Source: Pseudobutyrivibrio sp.
GTDB lineage: Bacteria > Bacillota_A > Clostridia > Lachnospirales > Lachnospiraceae
DNA: 25,738 nucleotides
Assembly (NCBI GenBank): GCA_024691465.1
Contig: JAILNO010000077.1
Location: 1-25,738 of the forward strand
Direction of reading: 5' to 3'
This document shows positions 1 to 8,495 of this stretch, in pieces. Every line of letters starts with the position of its first letter. Positions within the stretch are counted from its first letter, which is position 1. The notes beneath the pieces are model-generated. The model worked only from the letters and a program-made list of their open reading frames with translations. It was not told the DNA's origin and did not search any database. The position numbers and the translations under genes are program-made.

Positions 1-1
1 G

Positions 2-1240
2 ACCGAGGATGATAGGATGCGTGAGTGGCTTGAAGCTAGAGCAGCATCTGAGGAGATGCAAGGAGTTGCCATAGGTATGCTTAGCCATAATAGGCGTATA
101 CTTCGTCCTATGGATGATTCTGTTATGAAGGTGGTTAAGGGGAGACAGCAGTTTATTAGAAGGGCCAGAGGATATGTGCCTAGTCCAATTCCTGTGGATA
201 TAACAGGAGAGTCTTACAGTGCGGGTGGAGATCTTAAGTCCAGCTTCTGCTTCATTAAGAATGGCCTGGCTTATGTCAGTCAGTATTTAGGAGACATGGA
301 GTCTGTCAGCTGTCAGCACTTCTATAATAATGAAAGAAATGCCATGATTAGTATCTTTGGATTCAACCCTGAGTCATCGGCGGTGGATAAGCATCCGGGC
401 TACTTCAGCAAGGGCAGCGGCGTAACTTTTTCCGAAAGCAGAGGAATCAAGTGTAAGGAGATACAGCATCATGAGGCGCATGTGGCATCGGTCATTGCAG
501 AGCATCATCTGCAGGGCAGAGTGCTAGGCTTTGCCTTCGATGGCACAGGCTATGGCGACGATGGCAGCATCTGGGGCGGCGAGACTTTCCTGTGGGATGG
601 TCAGTCCATGACTAGAGTGGCCCATCTCAATACCATGAGGTTGATAGGTGGCGATGAGGGTGCCAAGAATTGCGATACTATCCTGGAGGGGATGCTCCAT
701 GGTAATGACATAGCCCCTAGGGAGATTACTATGGAAAGCCAGCTCATCAGGGCGGCTCTCGATAAGAATATCAATACAGTCAGGTCCTCATCCATGGGCA
801 GACTGTTCGATGCAGTCTCGGCCCTGCTTGATATATGCCATTACAATTCCTACGAGGGACAGGCTCCTATTGAGCTTGAGAATGTGGCTGCAGGAACTAC
901 CGACAGTTATCCGCTTCATATAGGTGCTGGCGGTGATACTAGACAGCTGTTTGAGGATATCGTATATGCGATATCTAATGGAGTGGATAAGGCTAGTCTT
1001 GCCAGAGGATTCATATATGCAGTGGCAGATTATATAGTTGATGTGGCCAAAAGTTACGAGAGCCAGTTGGATGATGGCAGGCAGGTAGTTCTATCTGGTG
1101 GCACCTTCCTCAATCGCATCCTATTAGAGAGAGCTATTACCAGTCTTGAGGCTATGGGATTCAGCGTGTATACAGCTGAGGCGCTACCTCCAGGAGATGG
1201 TGGTATCTGCTTAGGACAGGCCTTCTTGTCCCAATTCTAA
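2..1240 (+). CDS. hypF: HypF carbamoyltransferase, C-terminal part (5' truncated by window)
   Basis: HypF turns carbamoyl phosphate and ATP into the carbamoyl-adenylate that is moved to HypE, the source of the cyanide ligands of [NiFe] hydrogenase. The frame is open from base 2, so the ATG at 17 is internal and the N-terminal acylphosphatase, zinc-finger and most of the YrdC-like domains lie outside the window. What is visible is the end of the YrdC-like part (RRARGYVPSPI) and the whole Kae1/TobZ-like carbamoyltransferase domain: the metal-binding HHEAHVASVIAEHH motif, the FDGTGYGDDGSIWGGE nucleotide-binding segment and LSGGTFLNRILL near the C-terminus. It is followed by hypC, hypD and hypE in the same direction, which supports the call. 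The family assignment is firm; only the 5' extent is unknown. Confidence 0.96.
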   Translation, partial: TEDDRMREWLEARAASEEMQGVAIGMLSHNRRILRPMDDSVMKVVKGRQQFIRRARGYVPSPIPVDITGESYSAGGDLKSSFCFIKNGLAYVSQYLGDMESVSCQHFYNNERNAMISIFGFNPESSAVDKHPGYFSKGSGVTFSESRGIKCKEIQHHEAHVASVIAEHHLQGRVLGFAFDGTGYGDDGSIWGGETFLWDGQSMTRVAHLNTMRLIGGDEGAKNCDTILEGMLHGNDIAPREITMESQLIRAALDKNINTVRSSSMGRLFDAVSALLDICHYNSYEGQAPIELENVAAGTTDSYPLHIGAGGDTRQLFEDIVYAISNGVDKASLARGFIYAVADYIVDVAKSYESQLDDGRQVVLSGGTFLNRILLERAITSLEAMGFSVYTAEALPPGDGGICLGQAFLSQF

Positions 1241-1282
1241 TACAAGCCAGAGGGCCAGGGCTCTTTAATTTAAGCTATTTTG

Positions 1283-1329
1283 TGATAGAATATATTAGAT
1301 ATTTAATGTGGATTCTCCTATAGGGGAAT
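1283..1329 (+). promoter_or_regulatory. Possible extended -10 promoter and 5' UTR hairpin before hypC
   Basis: The 118-bp gap between hypF and hypC holds TGATAGAAT at 1283-1291, an extended -10 element, without a good -35. Downstream, ATTCTCC (1312-1318) and GGGGAAT (1323-1329) pair around a TATA loop with one G-U. The gap is unusually long for this cluster, so hypCDE may have its own promoter besides read-through from hypF. This rests on motif matching only. Confidence 0.35.
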
Positions 1330-1358
1330 TACGATTGTAGTTATATAAGAGGTATATT

Positions 1359-1568
1359 ATGTGTGTTGCAATACCAGGATTAGTTAAAAGACTCAAGGAC
1401 GGCAAGGTTACAGTTGATTTCAACGGTAATGAGGTAGAAGCATATGCCGGTCTTGTTAATGTTAAAGAAGGAGATTATGCGCTAGTGCATGCTGGCTGTG
1501 TAATCCAGACTCTTAAGAAGGATGAGGCAGAGGAGATTATCGAGCTCATGGGAGGCCTAGAGGGCTAA
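1359..1568 (+). CDS. hypC: HypC/HybG family hydrogenase maturation chaperone
   Basis: A small chaperone of 69 residues that, with HypD, carries the iron atom while the CN and CO ligands are added and then hands it to the hydrogenase large subunit. It begins with the family signature MCVAIPG, in which Cys2 is the essential iron/cysteine-bridging residue, and contains the typical HAGCVIQ segment. Length matches the family. The ribosome binding site is AGAGG upstream of the ATG. Its stop codon overlaps the hypD start (TAATG), showing translational coupling with its functional partner. Confidence 0.97.
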   Translation: MCVAIPGLVKRLKDGKVTVDFNGNEVEAYAGLVNVKEGDYALVHAGCVIQTLKKDEAEEIIELMGGLEG

Positions 1569-2611
1569 TGGAGATTTCGGAAGTAGTTGACTTTTTAAGA
1601 AATTACGACGGTAAGCCAGTGCGCCTGATGGAGGTGTGTGGTAGCCATACCCATGCTATTGCCAAGCACGGTATCAGGGATTTGCTTTCTAAGAATATCC
1701 AGCTATTGTCAGGCCCAGGGTGTCCAGTATGCGTTACACCTACGGCCTATATAGATAAGCTGATAGAGCTTTGCTTAGAGGAGGGCACCACAGTTGCTAC
1801 CTTCGGTGACTTGCTACGTGTGCCAGGTTCTAAGGAGAGCCTCAATGAGGCTAAGGGCCGCGGCGGTTCTGTTGAGATGGTATACTCACCTATGGATGTG
1901 CTATCCCTTGCCAAGGATCATCCGGATAGGAACTATGTGTTTGCAGCGGTGGGCTTCGAGACCACAGCGCCTGTATATACATTGCTCCTTGATAATGCCA
2001 TAGCACTAGGACTTAACAATATCAGGATTCTTACAGCTCTTAAGACTATGCCAGGAGCAATCTCATATCTGTGTGACAATGGAGCTGGTATAGATGGATT
2101 CATAGCACCAGGCCATGTGAGTGCCGTTACTGGTGCAGATTATTTTAATGAACTAGCTGCCAGGTACCACATACCTTTTGCGGTATCAGGCTTCGGCGAT
2201 AAGGAATTAGTCATTGCCATCTATGGCTTGGTTCAGATGATTATTAAGGACGAGCCATGTGTTAAGAACTACTACACTTCAGTAGTGGACAGCGGCCAGA
2301 ATGATATCATAGTCAAGCAGATGAACAAGTACTTCAGACCTGCTGATGTAGTATGGAGAGGCATGGGAGTAATCCCTGGCTCTGGATTGCTTTTACAGGA
2401 TGAGTATAAGAGATTCGATGCAGGCAGCGATGGCCTGGATGAGGATAACAAGCGCAACAAGGCTTGCCGCTGTGGAGAGATACTCATGGGCAAGGCTACG
2501 CCTAAGGACTGTCCTCTCTTCGGCAAGGTGTGCACACCTATGACACCTGAGGGAGCCTGCATGGTTTCAGAAGAGGGCAGTTGTTTCAATGCTTACCTGG
2601 TAGGTCGTTAA
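1568..2611 (+). CDS. hypD: HypD hydrogenase formation protein
   Basis: The 347-residue iron-sulfur scaffold on which Fe(CN)2CO is assembled together with HypC. Family motifs seen are MEVCGSHTHAI near residue 22, GPGCPVCVTP at 49-58 (the redox-active Cys pair 52/55), AAVGFETTAP, and the cysteine-rich C-terminus with ACRCGEIL, a CP pair and KVCTP, which holds the 4Fe-4S ligands. Length is normal. The ATG overlaps the hypC stop and hypE starts 33 bp after the hypD stop, so hypC-hypD-hypE form one transcription unit. Confidence 0.97.
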   Translation: MEISEVVDFLRNYDGKPVRLMEVCGSHTHAIAKHGIRDLLSKNIQLLSGPGCPVCVTPTAYIDKLIELCLEEGTTVATFGDLLRVPGSKESLNEAKGRGGSVEMVYSPMDVLSLAKDHPDRNYVFAAVGFETTAPVYTLLLDNAIALGLNNIRILTALKTMPGAISYLCDNGAGIDGFIAPGHVSAVTGADYFNELAARYHIPFAVSGFGDKELVIAIYGLVQMIIKDEPCVKNYYTSVVDSGQNDIIVKQMNKYFRPADVVWRGMGVIPGSGLLLQDEYKRFDAGSDGLDEDNKRNKACRCGEILMGKATPKDCPLFGKVCTPMTPEGACMVSEEGSCFNAYLVGR

Positions 2612-2644
2612 TCGATCAGGACTTACATATTATGGAGATTATTA

Positions 2645-3646
2645 ATGGATAAGATTATTATGGAGCATGGCTCTGGCGGCCGTGCTACTGGTGAATTAAT
2701 TAGAGAGATTTTTGAGTCACAGTTCAATAGTGATGTACTATCAGAGATGGAGGATGCAGCAGTAGTTCCTGGAGATGGAACCATTGCCATGACTACAGAC
2801 AGTTTCGTAGTTACTCCTATAGAGTTTCCTGGTGGAGATATAGGCAGGCTCTGCATCTGTGGAACAGTCAATGACCTGTGCATGAGAGGTGCAGTTCCTA
2901 AGTATATTACCTGCGGCTTCATACTTGAGGAGGGCGCTGATGTAGAGACCCTCAGGAGAGTGGTTAAGTCCATGGCTGAGACAGCTAATGAAGCTGGGGT
3001 CAAGATAGTTGCTGGTGATACTAAGGTAATCGAGGGCAATGGTGGTATCTATGTGAATACTGCAGGAGTCGGATTCGTTCCTAAGGGAGTGGATATCAAG
3101 GCTAAGAATGCTGAGGATGATGATGTAATCATCGTATCTGGTAATGTGGGTGATCATCACGCTACAGTCTTAAGCCAGCGTATGGGCATCAAGAATACAA
3201 TTGTCAGTGATAATGCTCCACTTCAGGAGATGGTGGGCAAGCTTATCGCTAACAAGATTCCAGTCCATGTACTAAGGGATGTTACTCGTGGCGGTCTTGC
3301 CACAGTGCTTAAGGAGCTGGCATTAGCAAGCGGCTTATGTTTCGAGGTATTTCAGGATAAGCTTCCTGTGGACCCTCAGGTGCAGTCCTTCTGTGGTCTG
3401 TTAGGACTTGATCCTTTATACATGGGTAACGAGGGTAAGCTTGTAGCTATAGTTCCTAAGGATTATGCAGCACAGGCTGTGGAGATTATCCGCAGTTGCA
3501 AGTACGGAGAGAATGCATGCATGATCGGCGCTGTTAATATACCTGAGGATGATTCAGAGGTGGGCGCTCTCATCATGAAGACAGGCATCGGTGGTAGGAG
3601 ATTCTTAGATATTCTTCAAGGAGAGGGATTGCCTAGAATCTGCTAA
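2645..3646 (+). CDS. hypE: HypE carbamoyl dehydratase
   Basis: HypE accepts the carbamoyl group from HypF on its C-terminal cysteine and dehydrates it with ATP to a thiocyanate, giving the CN ligands. The 333-residue protein has the PurM-like N-terminal HGSGGRAT motif, GDTKVIEG, RDVTRGGLATVL, and ends in the diagnostic LPRIC, whose last residue is the carbamoyl-accepting cysteine. This intact tail indicates a functional protein. It closes the hyp cluster. Neither hypA, hypB nor hydrogenase structural genes lie within the window; they may lie upstream. Confidence 0.97.
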   Translation: MDKIIMEHGSGGRATGELIREIFESQFNSDVLSEMEDAAVVPGDGTIAMTTDSFVVTPIEFPGGDIGRLCICGTVNDLCMRGAVPKYITCGFILEEGADVETLRRVVKSMAETANEAGVKIVAGDTKVIEGNGGIYVNTAGVGFVPKGVDIKAKNAEDDDVIIVSGNVGDHHATVLSQRMGIKNTIVSDNAPLQEMVGKLIANKIPVHVLRDVTRGGLATVLKELALASGLCFEVFQDKLPVDPQVQSFCGLLGLDPLYMGNEGKLVAIVPKDYAAQAVEIIRSCKYGENACMIGAVNIPEDDSEVGALIMKTGIGGRRFLDILQGEGLPRIC

Positions 3647-3654
3647 TAGGTTAC

Positions 3655-3674
3655 GATAGTTATAAATAACTATC
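3655..3674 (+). terminator. Hairpin after hypE, weak terminator
   Basis: GATAGTTA (3655-3662) and TAACTATC (3667-3674) form a perfect 8-bp stem with a TAAA loop, 9 bases after the hypE stop. Only ATTTAAC follows, so the U-tract is poor. It probably marks the end of the hyp transcript, perhaps inefficiently. Confidence 0.45.
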
Positions 3675-3712
3675 ATTTAACAGAAGTTTCATAAATCCAT
3701 ACTATTAACTTG

Positions 3713-3721
3713 TGTTATAAT
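3713..3721 (+). promoter_or_regulatory. Extended -10 promoter for the CheY-like gene
   Basis: TGTTATAAT is a perfect extended -10 (TGn followed by TATAAT), 44 bases before the TTG start at 3766. No recognisable -35 lies 16-18 bases upstream, which is normal for extended -10 promoters. Confidence 0.55.
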
Positions 3722-3765
3722 GACTATACACATTCAGATGCGTTTAGAGAATGAGGAGGAATCTT

Positions 3766-4149
3766 TTGGGAAAAACCGTACTAGTAGTTGACGACTCCAA
3801 GTTCATGAGGGCTGTCGTTAAGGGCGAAGTCGAAAAAAATGGCTGTACTGTTGTTGCCGAAGCTGACTGCAGTGATGCAGCAGTTGCGAAATACAAAGAG
3901 TTGAAGCCTGATATAGTTACAATGGACATCACAATGACGGTTGATGGACATACAATCGGCAGAAGTTCTAACGGAATTGAAGCTATTAAGCAGATTAGAG
4001 AGTATGATCCAGAGGCCAAGATCCTTGTTGTTAGTGCCATGGGTCAGAAGTGTTATGTTATTGAGGCTATCGAGGCAGGAGCCAAAGATTTTGTTATTAA
4101 GCCTTTTGACGAAGTTAGATTTGCAGAGGCGTTAGCTCATTTTGATTAG
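3766..4149 (+). CDS. CheY-like single-domain response regulator with altered loop
   Basis: A stand-alone phosphoacceptor (receiver) domain of 127 residues with no output domain. Active-site residues are present: acidic pair Asp9/Asp10, phosphorylatable Asp54 (MDITM), Ser90 (VVSAMG) and Lys112 (IKPF). I choose TTG at 3766 as start because the sequence GAGGAGGA sits 6-10 bases before it; the upstream ATG at 3751 overlaps that ribosome binding site. The loop after Asp54 is unusual: the common M-P-x-x-D-G is replaced by M-TVDGHTIGRSSN-G, about 8 residues longer and without the proline. No histidine kinase or chemotaxis gene is nearby, so its partner is unknown. Flanked by its own promoter and terminator, it is monocistronic. 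Confidence 0.88.
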   Translation: MGKTVLVVDDSKFMRAVVKGEVEKNGCTVVAEADCSDAAVAKYKELKPDIVTMDITMTVDGHTIGRSSNGIEAIKQIREYDPEAKILVVSAMGQKCYVIEAIEAGAKDFVIKPFDEVRFAEALAHFD

Positions 4150-4167
4150 AATTGAATAATGAAGAGA

Positions 4168-4189
4168 GGACTGCATTGCAGTCCTTTTT
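4168..4189 (+). terminator. Intrinsic terminator of the CheY-like gene
   Basis: GGACTGCA and TGCAGTCC form an inverted repeat with a one-base centre, followed directly by TTTTT. It lies 19 bases after the stop codon of the receiver gene. Confidence 0.85.
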
Positions 4190-4309
4190 ATTTTAGGGAA
4201 CTGTAAAAGGTTACGAATTATGAGAACGCCCTAATTGATTGCATACAATGGAAACTCGGCAATAGATTGTATAAAATTGAATACTTTGCGCGGATTATTA
4301 ACAAAAGAA

Positions 4310-4334
4310 AAAAGACCGAGAATTCGGTCTTTTT
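4310..4334 (+). terminator. Second strong terminator-like hairpin, possibly bidirectional
   Basis: AAAAGACCGA (4310-4319) and TCGGTCTTTT (4324-4333) form a 10-bp stem with a GAAT loop. The arms end in A and T runs, so it could work on both strands. No gene precedes it after the first terminator at 4168, so it is either a tandem back-up or the end of a short untranslated RNA from 4190-4310. Confidence 0.75.
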
Positions 4335-4446
4335 GAGGGGAGTATAAATAATTAATAAGGGTGCAGCTAGGAAACTCCTAACTACAAGGCCGATTATAAT
4401 ATAACTAAAAATCTATTGCAATACTTATTTAAAATATTTTATTTGA

Positions 4447-4475
4447 TTGACTTGTTATCTATGGTGCCTTAAGAT
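4447..4475 (+). promoter_or_regulatory. Promoter candidate for the THUMP methyltransferase cluster
   Basis: TTGACT (4447-4452), a 17-base spacer and TAAGAT (4470-4475) lie 56 bases before the TTG start at 4531. The rest of the 381-bp gap 4150-4530 holds the two terminators and no supportable ORF. Confidence 0.5.
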
Positions 4476-4530
4476 TATTTTATCTAGGTTTTCCTTGAAA
4501 ATACAATAAGAAAGAGTGTTATAAATTTAT

Positions 4531-5682
4531 TTGAAACCAACAATTTTTACTATCAGTTGCCCATGTCATTTCGGACTGGAGGCACCACTTAAGAGAGAAA
4601 TATACGATTTAGGCTACGACATTACTGAGGTCACCGATGGAAGAGTTACTTTTACAGGTGATGCTGAGGCTATTTGTCGTGCCAATATATATCTGCGCTC
4701 GGCAGAGCGTGTCCTTGTGGAGGTGGGTAGATTCCATGCCACCACATTTGAGGAGCTTTTCCAGGGAATCAAGTCTCTTCCATGGGAGGAGTATATCCCT
4801 AAGGACGGCAAGTTCTGGGTTACTAAGGCGACCTCTGTTAAGAGTAAGCTTTTCTCCCTTACTGATATTCAGTCCATAGCTAAGAAGGCTATGGTTGAGC
4901 GCATGAAGTCATACTACGACATCTCATGGTTTGAGGAGACAGGTGCAGACTACCCTGTTCGTATCTTTTTACTCAAGGATGATGTGGTAGTGACTCTTGA
5001 TACATCAGGTACTCCACTTCACAAGAGGGGATACCGTACATACACCAGCAAGGCACCATTATCAGAGACTATGGCGGCAGCTCTCATCGAGCTTACCCCA
5101 TGGAGAGCAGACCGTATCCTGGTGGATCCATTCTGCGGTTCTGGTACATTTCTAATAGAAGCAGCCATGATGGCAGCGCACATAGCACCTGGTCTCAACA
5201 GAGATTTCACAGCTATGGATTGGTCTAATCTCATCGACGACAGGACTTGGAAGGATTGCTTCGACGAGGCCAGATCTGAGGTGGATACCTCAGTGGATTG
5301 CGACCTGCAGGGCTTCGATATAGACCCTGAGATGGTTAAGATAGCTAGGCTCAACGCTAAGCAGGCAGGGGTAGACCACATGATTCACTTTCAGGTGAGG
5401 GATGTGGGAGAGCTTAGACACCCTAAGAAGTTCGGATTTATTCTGACTAACCCTCCTTATGGAGAGCGTCTTGAGGATAAGAAGGACTTGCCAGAGTTAT
5501 ATGGCAAGTTAGGTAGTGCATATGCAGCATTGGATTCTTGGTCTATGTTTGTAATTACAAGCTACGAGGATGCACCTAAGTCCATCGGCCGCAAGGCAGA
5601 CAAGAATCGCAAGATTTATAATGGAATGATTAAGACCTATTTCTATCAGTTTTTAGGTCCTAAGCCAAAGAAGAAGGACTAG
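4531..5682 (+). CDS. THUMP-domain class I SAM-dependent RNA methyltransferase (YpsC/RlmL-N type)
   Basis: A 383-residue RNA methyltransferase of the family whose members make N2-methylguanosine in 23S rRNA (N-terminal half of E. coli RlmL; B. subtilis YpsC). Residues about 50-160 correspond to the THUMP RNA-binding domain. The Rossmann methyltransferase part has motif I DPFCGSGTFLIEA (199-211) and the catalytic NPPY (307-310) typical of exocyclic amino-group methylation. The start is TTG at 4531, since an in-frame stop sits at 4522; no strong ribosome binding site precedes it. It is probably the first gene of a cluster reaching to 11098. The exact target base is inferred from family knowledge. 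Confidence 0.93.
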   Translation: MKPTIFTISCPCHFGLEAPLKREIYDLGYDITEVTDGRVTFTGDAEAICRANIYLRSAERVLVEVGRFHATTFEELFQGIKSLPWEEYIPKDGKFWVTKATSVKSKLFSLTDIQSIAKKAMVERMKSYYDISWFEETGADYPVRIFLLKDDVVVTLDTSGTPLHKRGYRTYTSKAPLSETMAAALIELTPWRADRILVDPFCGSGTFLIEAAMMAAHIAPGLNRDFTAMDWSNLIDDRTWKDCFDEARSEVDTSVDCDLQGFDIDPEMVKIARLNAKQAGVDHMIHFQVRDVGELRHPKKFGFILTNPPYGERLEDKKDLPELYGKLGSAYAALDSWSMFVITSYEDAPKSIGRKADKNRKIYNGMIKTYFYQFLGPKPKKKD

Positions 5683-5686
5683 ATTA

Positions 5687-7417
5687 ATGAAACTTTCCAA
5701 GAGATTTTTGGCATTTACTATCATAATAAGTGTCACTTTGTTTTGGAAATTTAATAATTGGAACGACCGCTATGCTGCGGTCGAGACTTTCCGTGGAGCA
5801 GCACTGAATGAGGACGTGCTGTATCCTCTCATGTCCAAAAATCTCAACGATTACAATCAGCTTAAGATTTTTATCAATGGACAGCAGTATTCTAATTCTC
5901 AGAATTACGCAATCTTAGACGATTCCCTCAACCCAGTGGGCTCACTGGATTTCATACGCTCTGTAATGAAGGGGTCTGCATTCATGGAGGATGACAATTC
6001 CGCCGTGGTGCAGATTACTAATGATATGTATGAGTTCATCGAGAGCAATACCACAGCCACCGCTAATGGTGATGATATGGACCTGAAGCTGGCTCCATCT
6101 ATTCATCATGGCGAACTCTACATAGGGCTTGAGGATCTGTGTAAGATATTCGATTATGAGTTCAACTACGATAAGTCTTCATACACTGTCAGCATCGATT
6201 ATAACAGAGTCCCTAAGCTTCCAAATACATATGATCTCAGGGACACAGGAAGGGTCAGCACCATCAGGAATCAGGGTTCCACCTCTACCTGCTGGGCCTG
6301 CGCTTCACTGGAGGCTCTAGAGTCATCCCTACTGCCAGCTAAGCAGTATCTATTCTCGGTGGATTCCATGATTAATGACAATAGCTTCCATCTGGACGAG
6401 TCAGCTGGTGGCGAGTACACTATGGCCCTTGCGTATCTTTTAGCTTGGCAGGGCCCTATCGAGGAGCCTGAGTCATCCGATTCCATCATACCTGGACTGA
6501 CCTCAGAGGATGAAGTTACGAATAATGTACACTTGCAGGAGGCTCACTTCTACGATTCGGAGAATCTGGACGATATTAAGCAGGCGGTATATCAGTACGG
6601 CGGAGTGTCTACATCTATATATGCCAGCGTTGCAACTTCCAACCTGACAGGTTCTAGCAGTTACAATTCCAAGACTAACTCATATTGCTACAGGGGCAAT
6701 AACAAGCCTAATCACGATGTGGTAATCATAGGCTGGGATGATAATTATGAAGCATCTAACTTCAGTGCCACCGTGCCTGATGATGGGGCATTCATCTGTC
6801 AGAACAGTTGGGGCACAGGCTTCGGCGATGATGGAGTATTCTACATTTCATATTATGATTCTAATATAGGTAATCAGGCGGTATCTTATGTCAAGGTAGA
6901 TACTAATGACACCTACAGCTACATCTACCAGAGCGATCTATGCGGATGGGTAGGCCAGGTGGGCTACAGCAAGGAGTGGGCATACGGTGCCAATACCTTC
7001 GTGGCTGATGCGGATCAGCAGATAGAGGCAGCGGGATTCTACGCCTTAGGAGACAATACTAACTACCAGGTATACTTTGTCCATAATTATGAGAACACAA
7101 GCACCCTTTCGGAAAAGGAACTAGTTGCCTCAGGCACAGTGGATAAGAAGGGTTACTATACAGTTAAGTTCAATTCGGCCAAGACAGTGACTAAGGGGGA
7201 GGATTTCGCCATAGTACTGTATGTCAATACACCAGATACACTTAGACCTCTTGCGGTGGAGTACGCTACCGATGCCATGACAGCGGCTGTGGATATCACA
7301 GATGGCAAGGGATTCATCAGCAACAACGGTCTAGATTGGGAGAATGTAGAGGATGTGGCAGAGGCTAATCTCTGCATCAAGGCATACGCTAATAATGTTA
7401 TGGAAGTGTTTGAGTAA
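5687..7417 (+). CDS. Membrane-anchored C1 (papain-like) peptidase with lectin-like domain
   Basis: A 576-residue extracytoplasmic cysteine protease. Residues about 7-20 form a hydrophobic signal anchor. Residues 30-175 look like a substrate-binding or copper-amine-oxidase-N-like stalk. The papain domain follows: Gln196 (oxyanion hole) and nucleophile Cys202 in NQGSTSTCWACASLE, His343 in NHDVVIIGWDD, and Asn373 in QNSWGTGFG. Residues from about 430 resemble the lectin-like domain often found after C1 peptidases in Clostridia and methanogens. It starts 4 bp after the methyltransferase stop, and its own stop overlaps the amidase start. Co-transcription with a cell-wall amidase suggests a role at the envelope; the substrate is unknown. 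Confidence 0.92.
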   Translation: MKLSKRFLAFTIIISVTLFWKFNNWNDRYAAVETFRGAALNEDVLYPLMSKNLNDYNQLKIFINGQQYSNSQNYAILDDSLNPVGSLDFIRSVMKGSAFMEDDNSAVVQITNDMYEFIESNTTATANGDDMDLKLAPSIHHGELYIGLEDLCKIFDYEFNYDKSSYTVSIDYNRVPKLPNTYDLRDTGRVSTIRNQGSTSTCWACASLEALESSLLPAKQYLFSVDSMINDNSFHLDESAGGEYTMALAYLLAWQGPIEEPESSDSIIPGLTSEDEVTNNVHLQEAHFYDSENLDDIKQAVYQYGGVSTSIYASVATSNLTGSSSYNSKTNSYCYRGNNKPNHDVVIIGWDDNYEASNFSATVPDDGAFICQNSWGTGFGDDGVFYISYYDSNIGNQAVSYVKVDTNDTYSYIYQSDLCGWVGQVGYSKEWAYGANTFVADADQQIEAAGFYALGDNTNYQVYFVHNYENTSTLSEKELVASGTVDKKGYYTVKFNSAKTVTKGEDFAIVLYVNTPDTLRPLAVEYATDAMTAAVDITDGKGFISNNGLDWENVEDVAEANLCIKAYANNVMEVFE

Positions 7418-8481
7418 TGGAACAGAAGTTGATGGGGGCCTTTACGGCCATAATTTTAATAGTAGCTATATCTATGAGTTGCTTGCTTATATATGTGCCT
7501 AACATGCATATCATTGCTTTGGAGGTGCAGGATAGCAGGCTCACTGGTGGCAGGGTATCTATTATGGATATGCTTACCTCCAGTGAGGAGCAGCTGGCTG
7601 AGCAGAGCGGAGATACTAGAGAGTCTATTCTTAAGGGACACCAGATCAGACTTACTCTTCCACAGAATGTCACCAGTGCCAGTGTAGATATCAACAATAT
7701 CCATGTGGATAAGACTATATCCATCACCATCAATGGTATAGGCAAGGATTACTTTTCCAACTATCCTATTAGAGGAGCATCTGACAATATAGTAGATTTA
7801 ACATATGACAGTGAGAACCTGATCGGTGAGATTGATATTACTCTCGATGATGTGAAGGAGGTTCAGATGACCTCCGAGGATGAGTATATTTATCTGGACT
7901 TCGTGGATCCACATCAGGTGTACGACTATGTGGTAGTGGTAGATGCAGGACATGGTTCTAATGTACCTGGCGCAACTAAGCAGGGCGTATGCGAGAAGGA
8001 TCTGAATCTTCAGATTGTAATGGAACTTAAGAAGCTATTCGACAGGACTGATAAGAATATCGGCGTGTACTATACTCGTACCGATGACAGCAATCCTACC
8101 TTCGAGAAGCGAGTAGGACTAGCCAATGATTCCGAGGCAGATCTGTTTTTATCTGTGCACAATAATTCCACCGCTTCTGGTAGAATGTCATCAATAAACG
8201 GAACTGAGGTAATGTACGAGGGGGCAGATAGCACAGGTGCATCTAAGGAATTCGCCACCCTTTGTCTCAACCATCTATTAGAGGAGCTAGGGTCTAAGTC
8301 TAAGGGAACTGTAGTAGGTGATGAGGTATACATTATAAGGATGTCGGAGGCACCAGTAGCTCTAGTGGAGGTAGGATTCATGACCAACCACAGGGAGCTG
8401 GAGTTACTTCAGGATCAGGAATATCAAGCCAAGGCTGCACAGGCTATGTATGATGCAGTCATGGAATACTTATACGATTAG
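7417..8481 (+). CDS. N-acetylmuramoyl-L-alanine amidase (Amidase_3)
   Basis: A zinc amidase that cuts the bond between N-acetylmuramic acid and the stem peptide of peptidoglycan. Residues about 6-27 are a membrane-spanning signal anchor; 75-165 form a beta-rich region in the place of an AMIN-type wall-binding domain. The catalytic domain (171-354) has zinc ligands His179 (DAGHG), Glu193 (CEKDLN) and His248 (LSVHNN), and catalytic Glu318 (LVEVGFMTN). The ATG overlaps the stop of the peptidase (TAATG), implying coupled translation. No LysM or SH3 repeats are present. Confidence 0.94.
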   Translation: MEQKLMGAFTAIILIVAISMSCLLIYVPNMHIIALEVQDSRLTGGRVSIMDMLTSSEEQLAEQSGDTRESILKGHQIRLTLPQNVTSASVDINNIHVDKTISITINGIGKDYFSNYPIRGASDNIVDLTYDSENLIGEIDITLDDVKEVQMTSEDEYIYLDFVDPHQVYDYVVVVDAGHGSNVPGATKQGVCEKDLNLQIVMELKKLFDRTDKNIGVYYTRTDDSNPTFEKRVGLANDSEADLFLSVHNNSTASGRMSSINGTEVMYEGADSTGASKEFATLCLNHLLEELGSKSKGTVVGDEVYIIRMSEAPVALVEVGFMTNHRELELLQDQEYQAKAAQAMYDAVMEYLYD

Positions 8482-8495
8482 AAAGGTGAGAAGCA

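Noticed and set aside
1241..1275. Terminator after hypF (AGAG...CTCT)
   Set aside because: The possible stem is only about 4 bp and the T-run is broken; not enough to call.
3751..3765. ATG start for the CheY-like gene at 3751
   Set aside because: The ATG is part of the GAGGAGG ribosome binding site region that serves the TTG at 3766; receiver domains normally begin just before the first strand, as from 3766.
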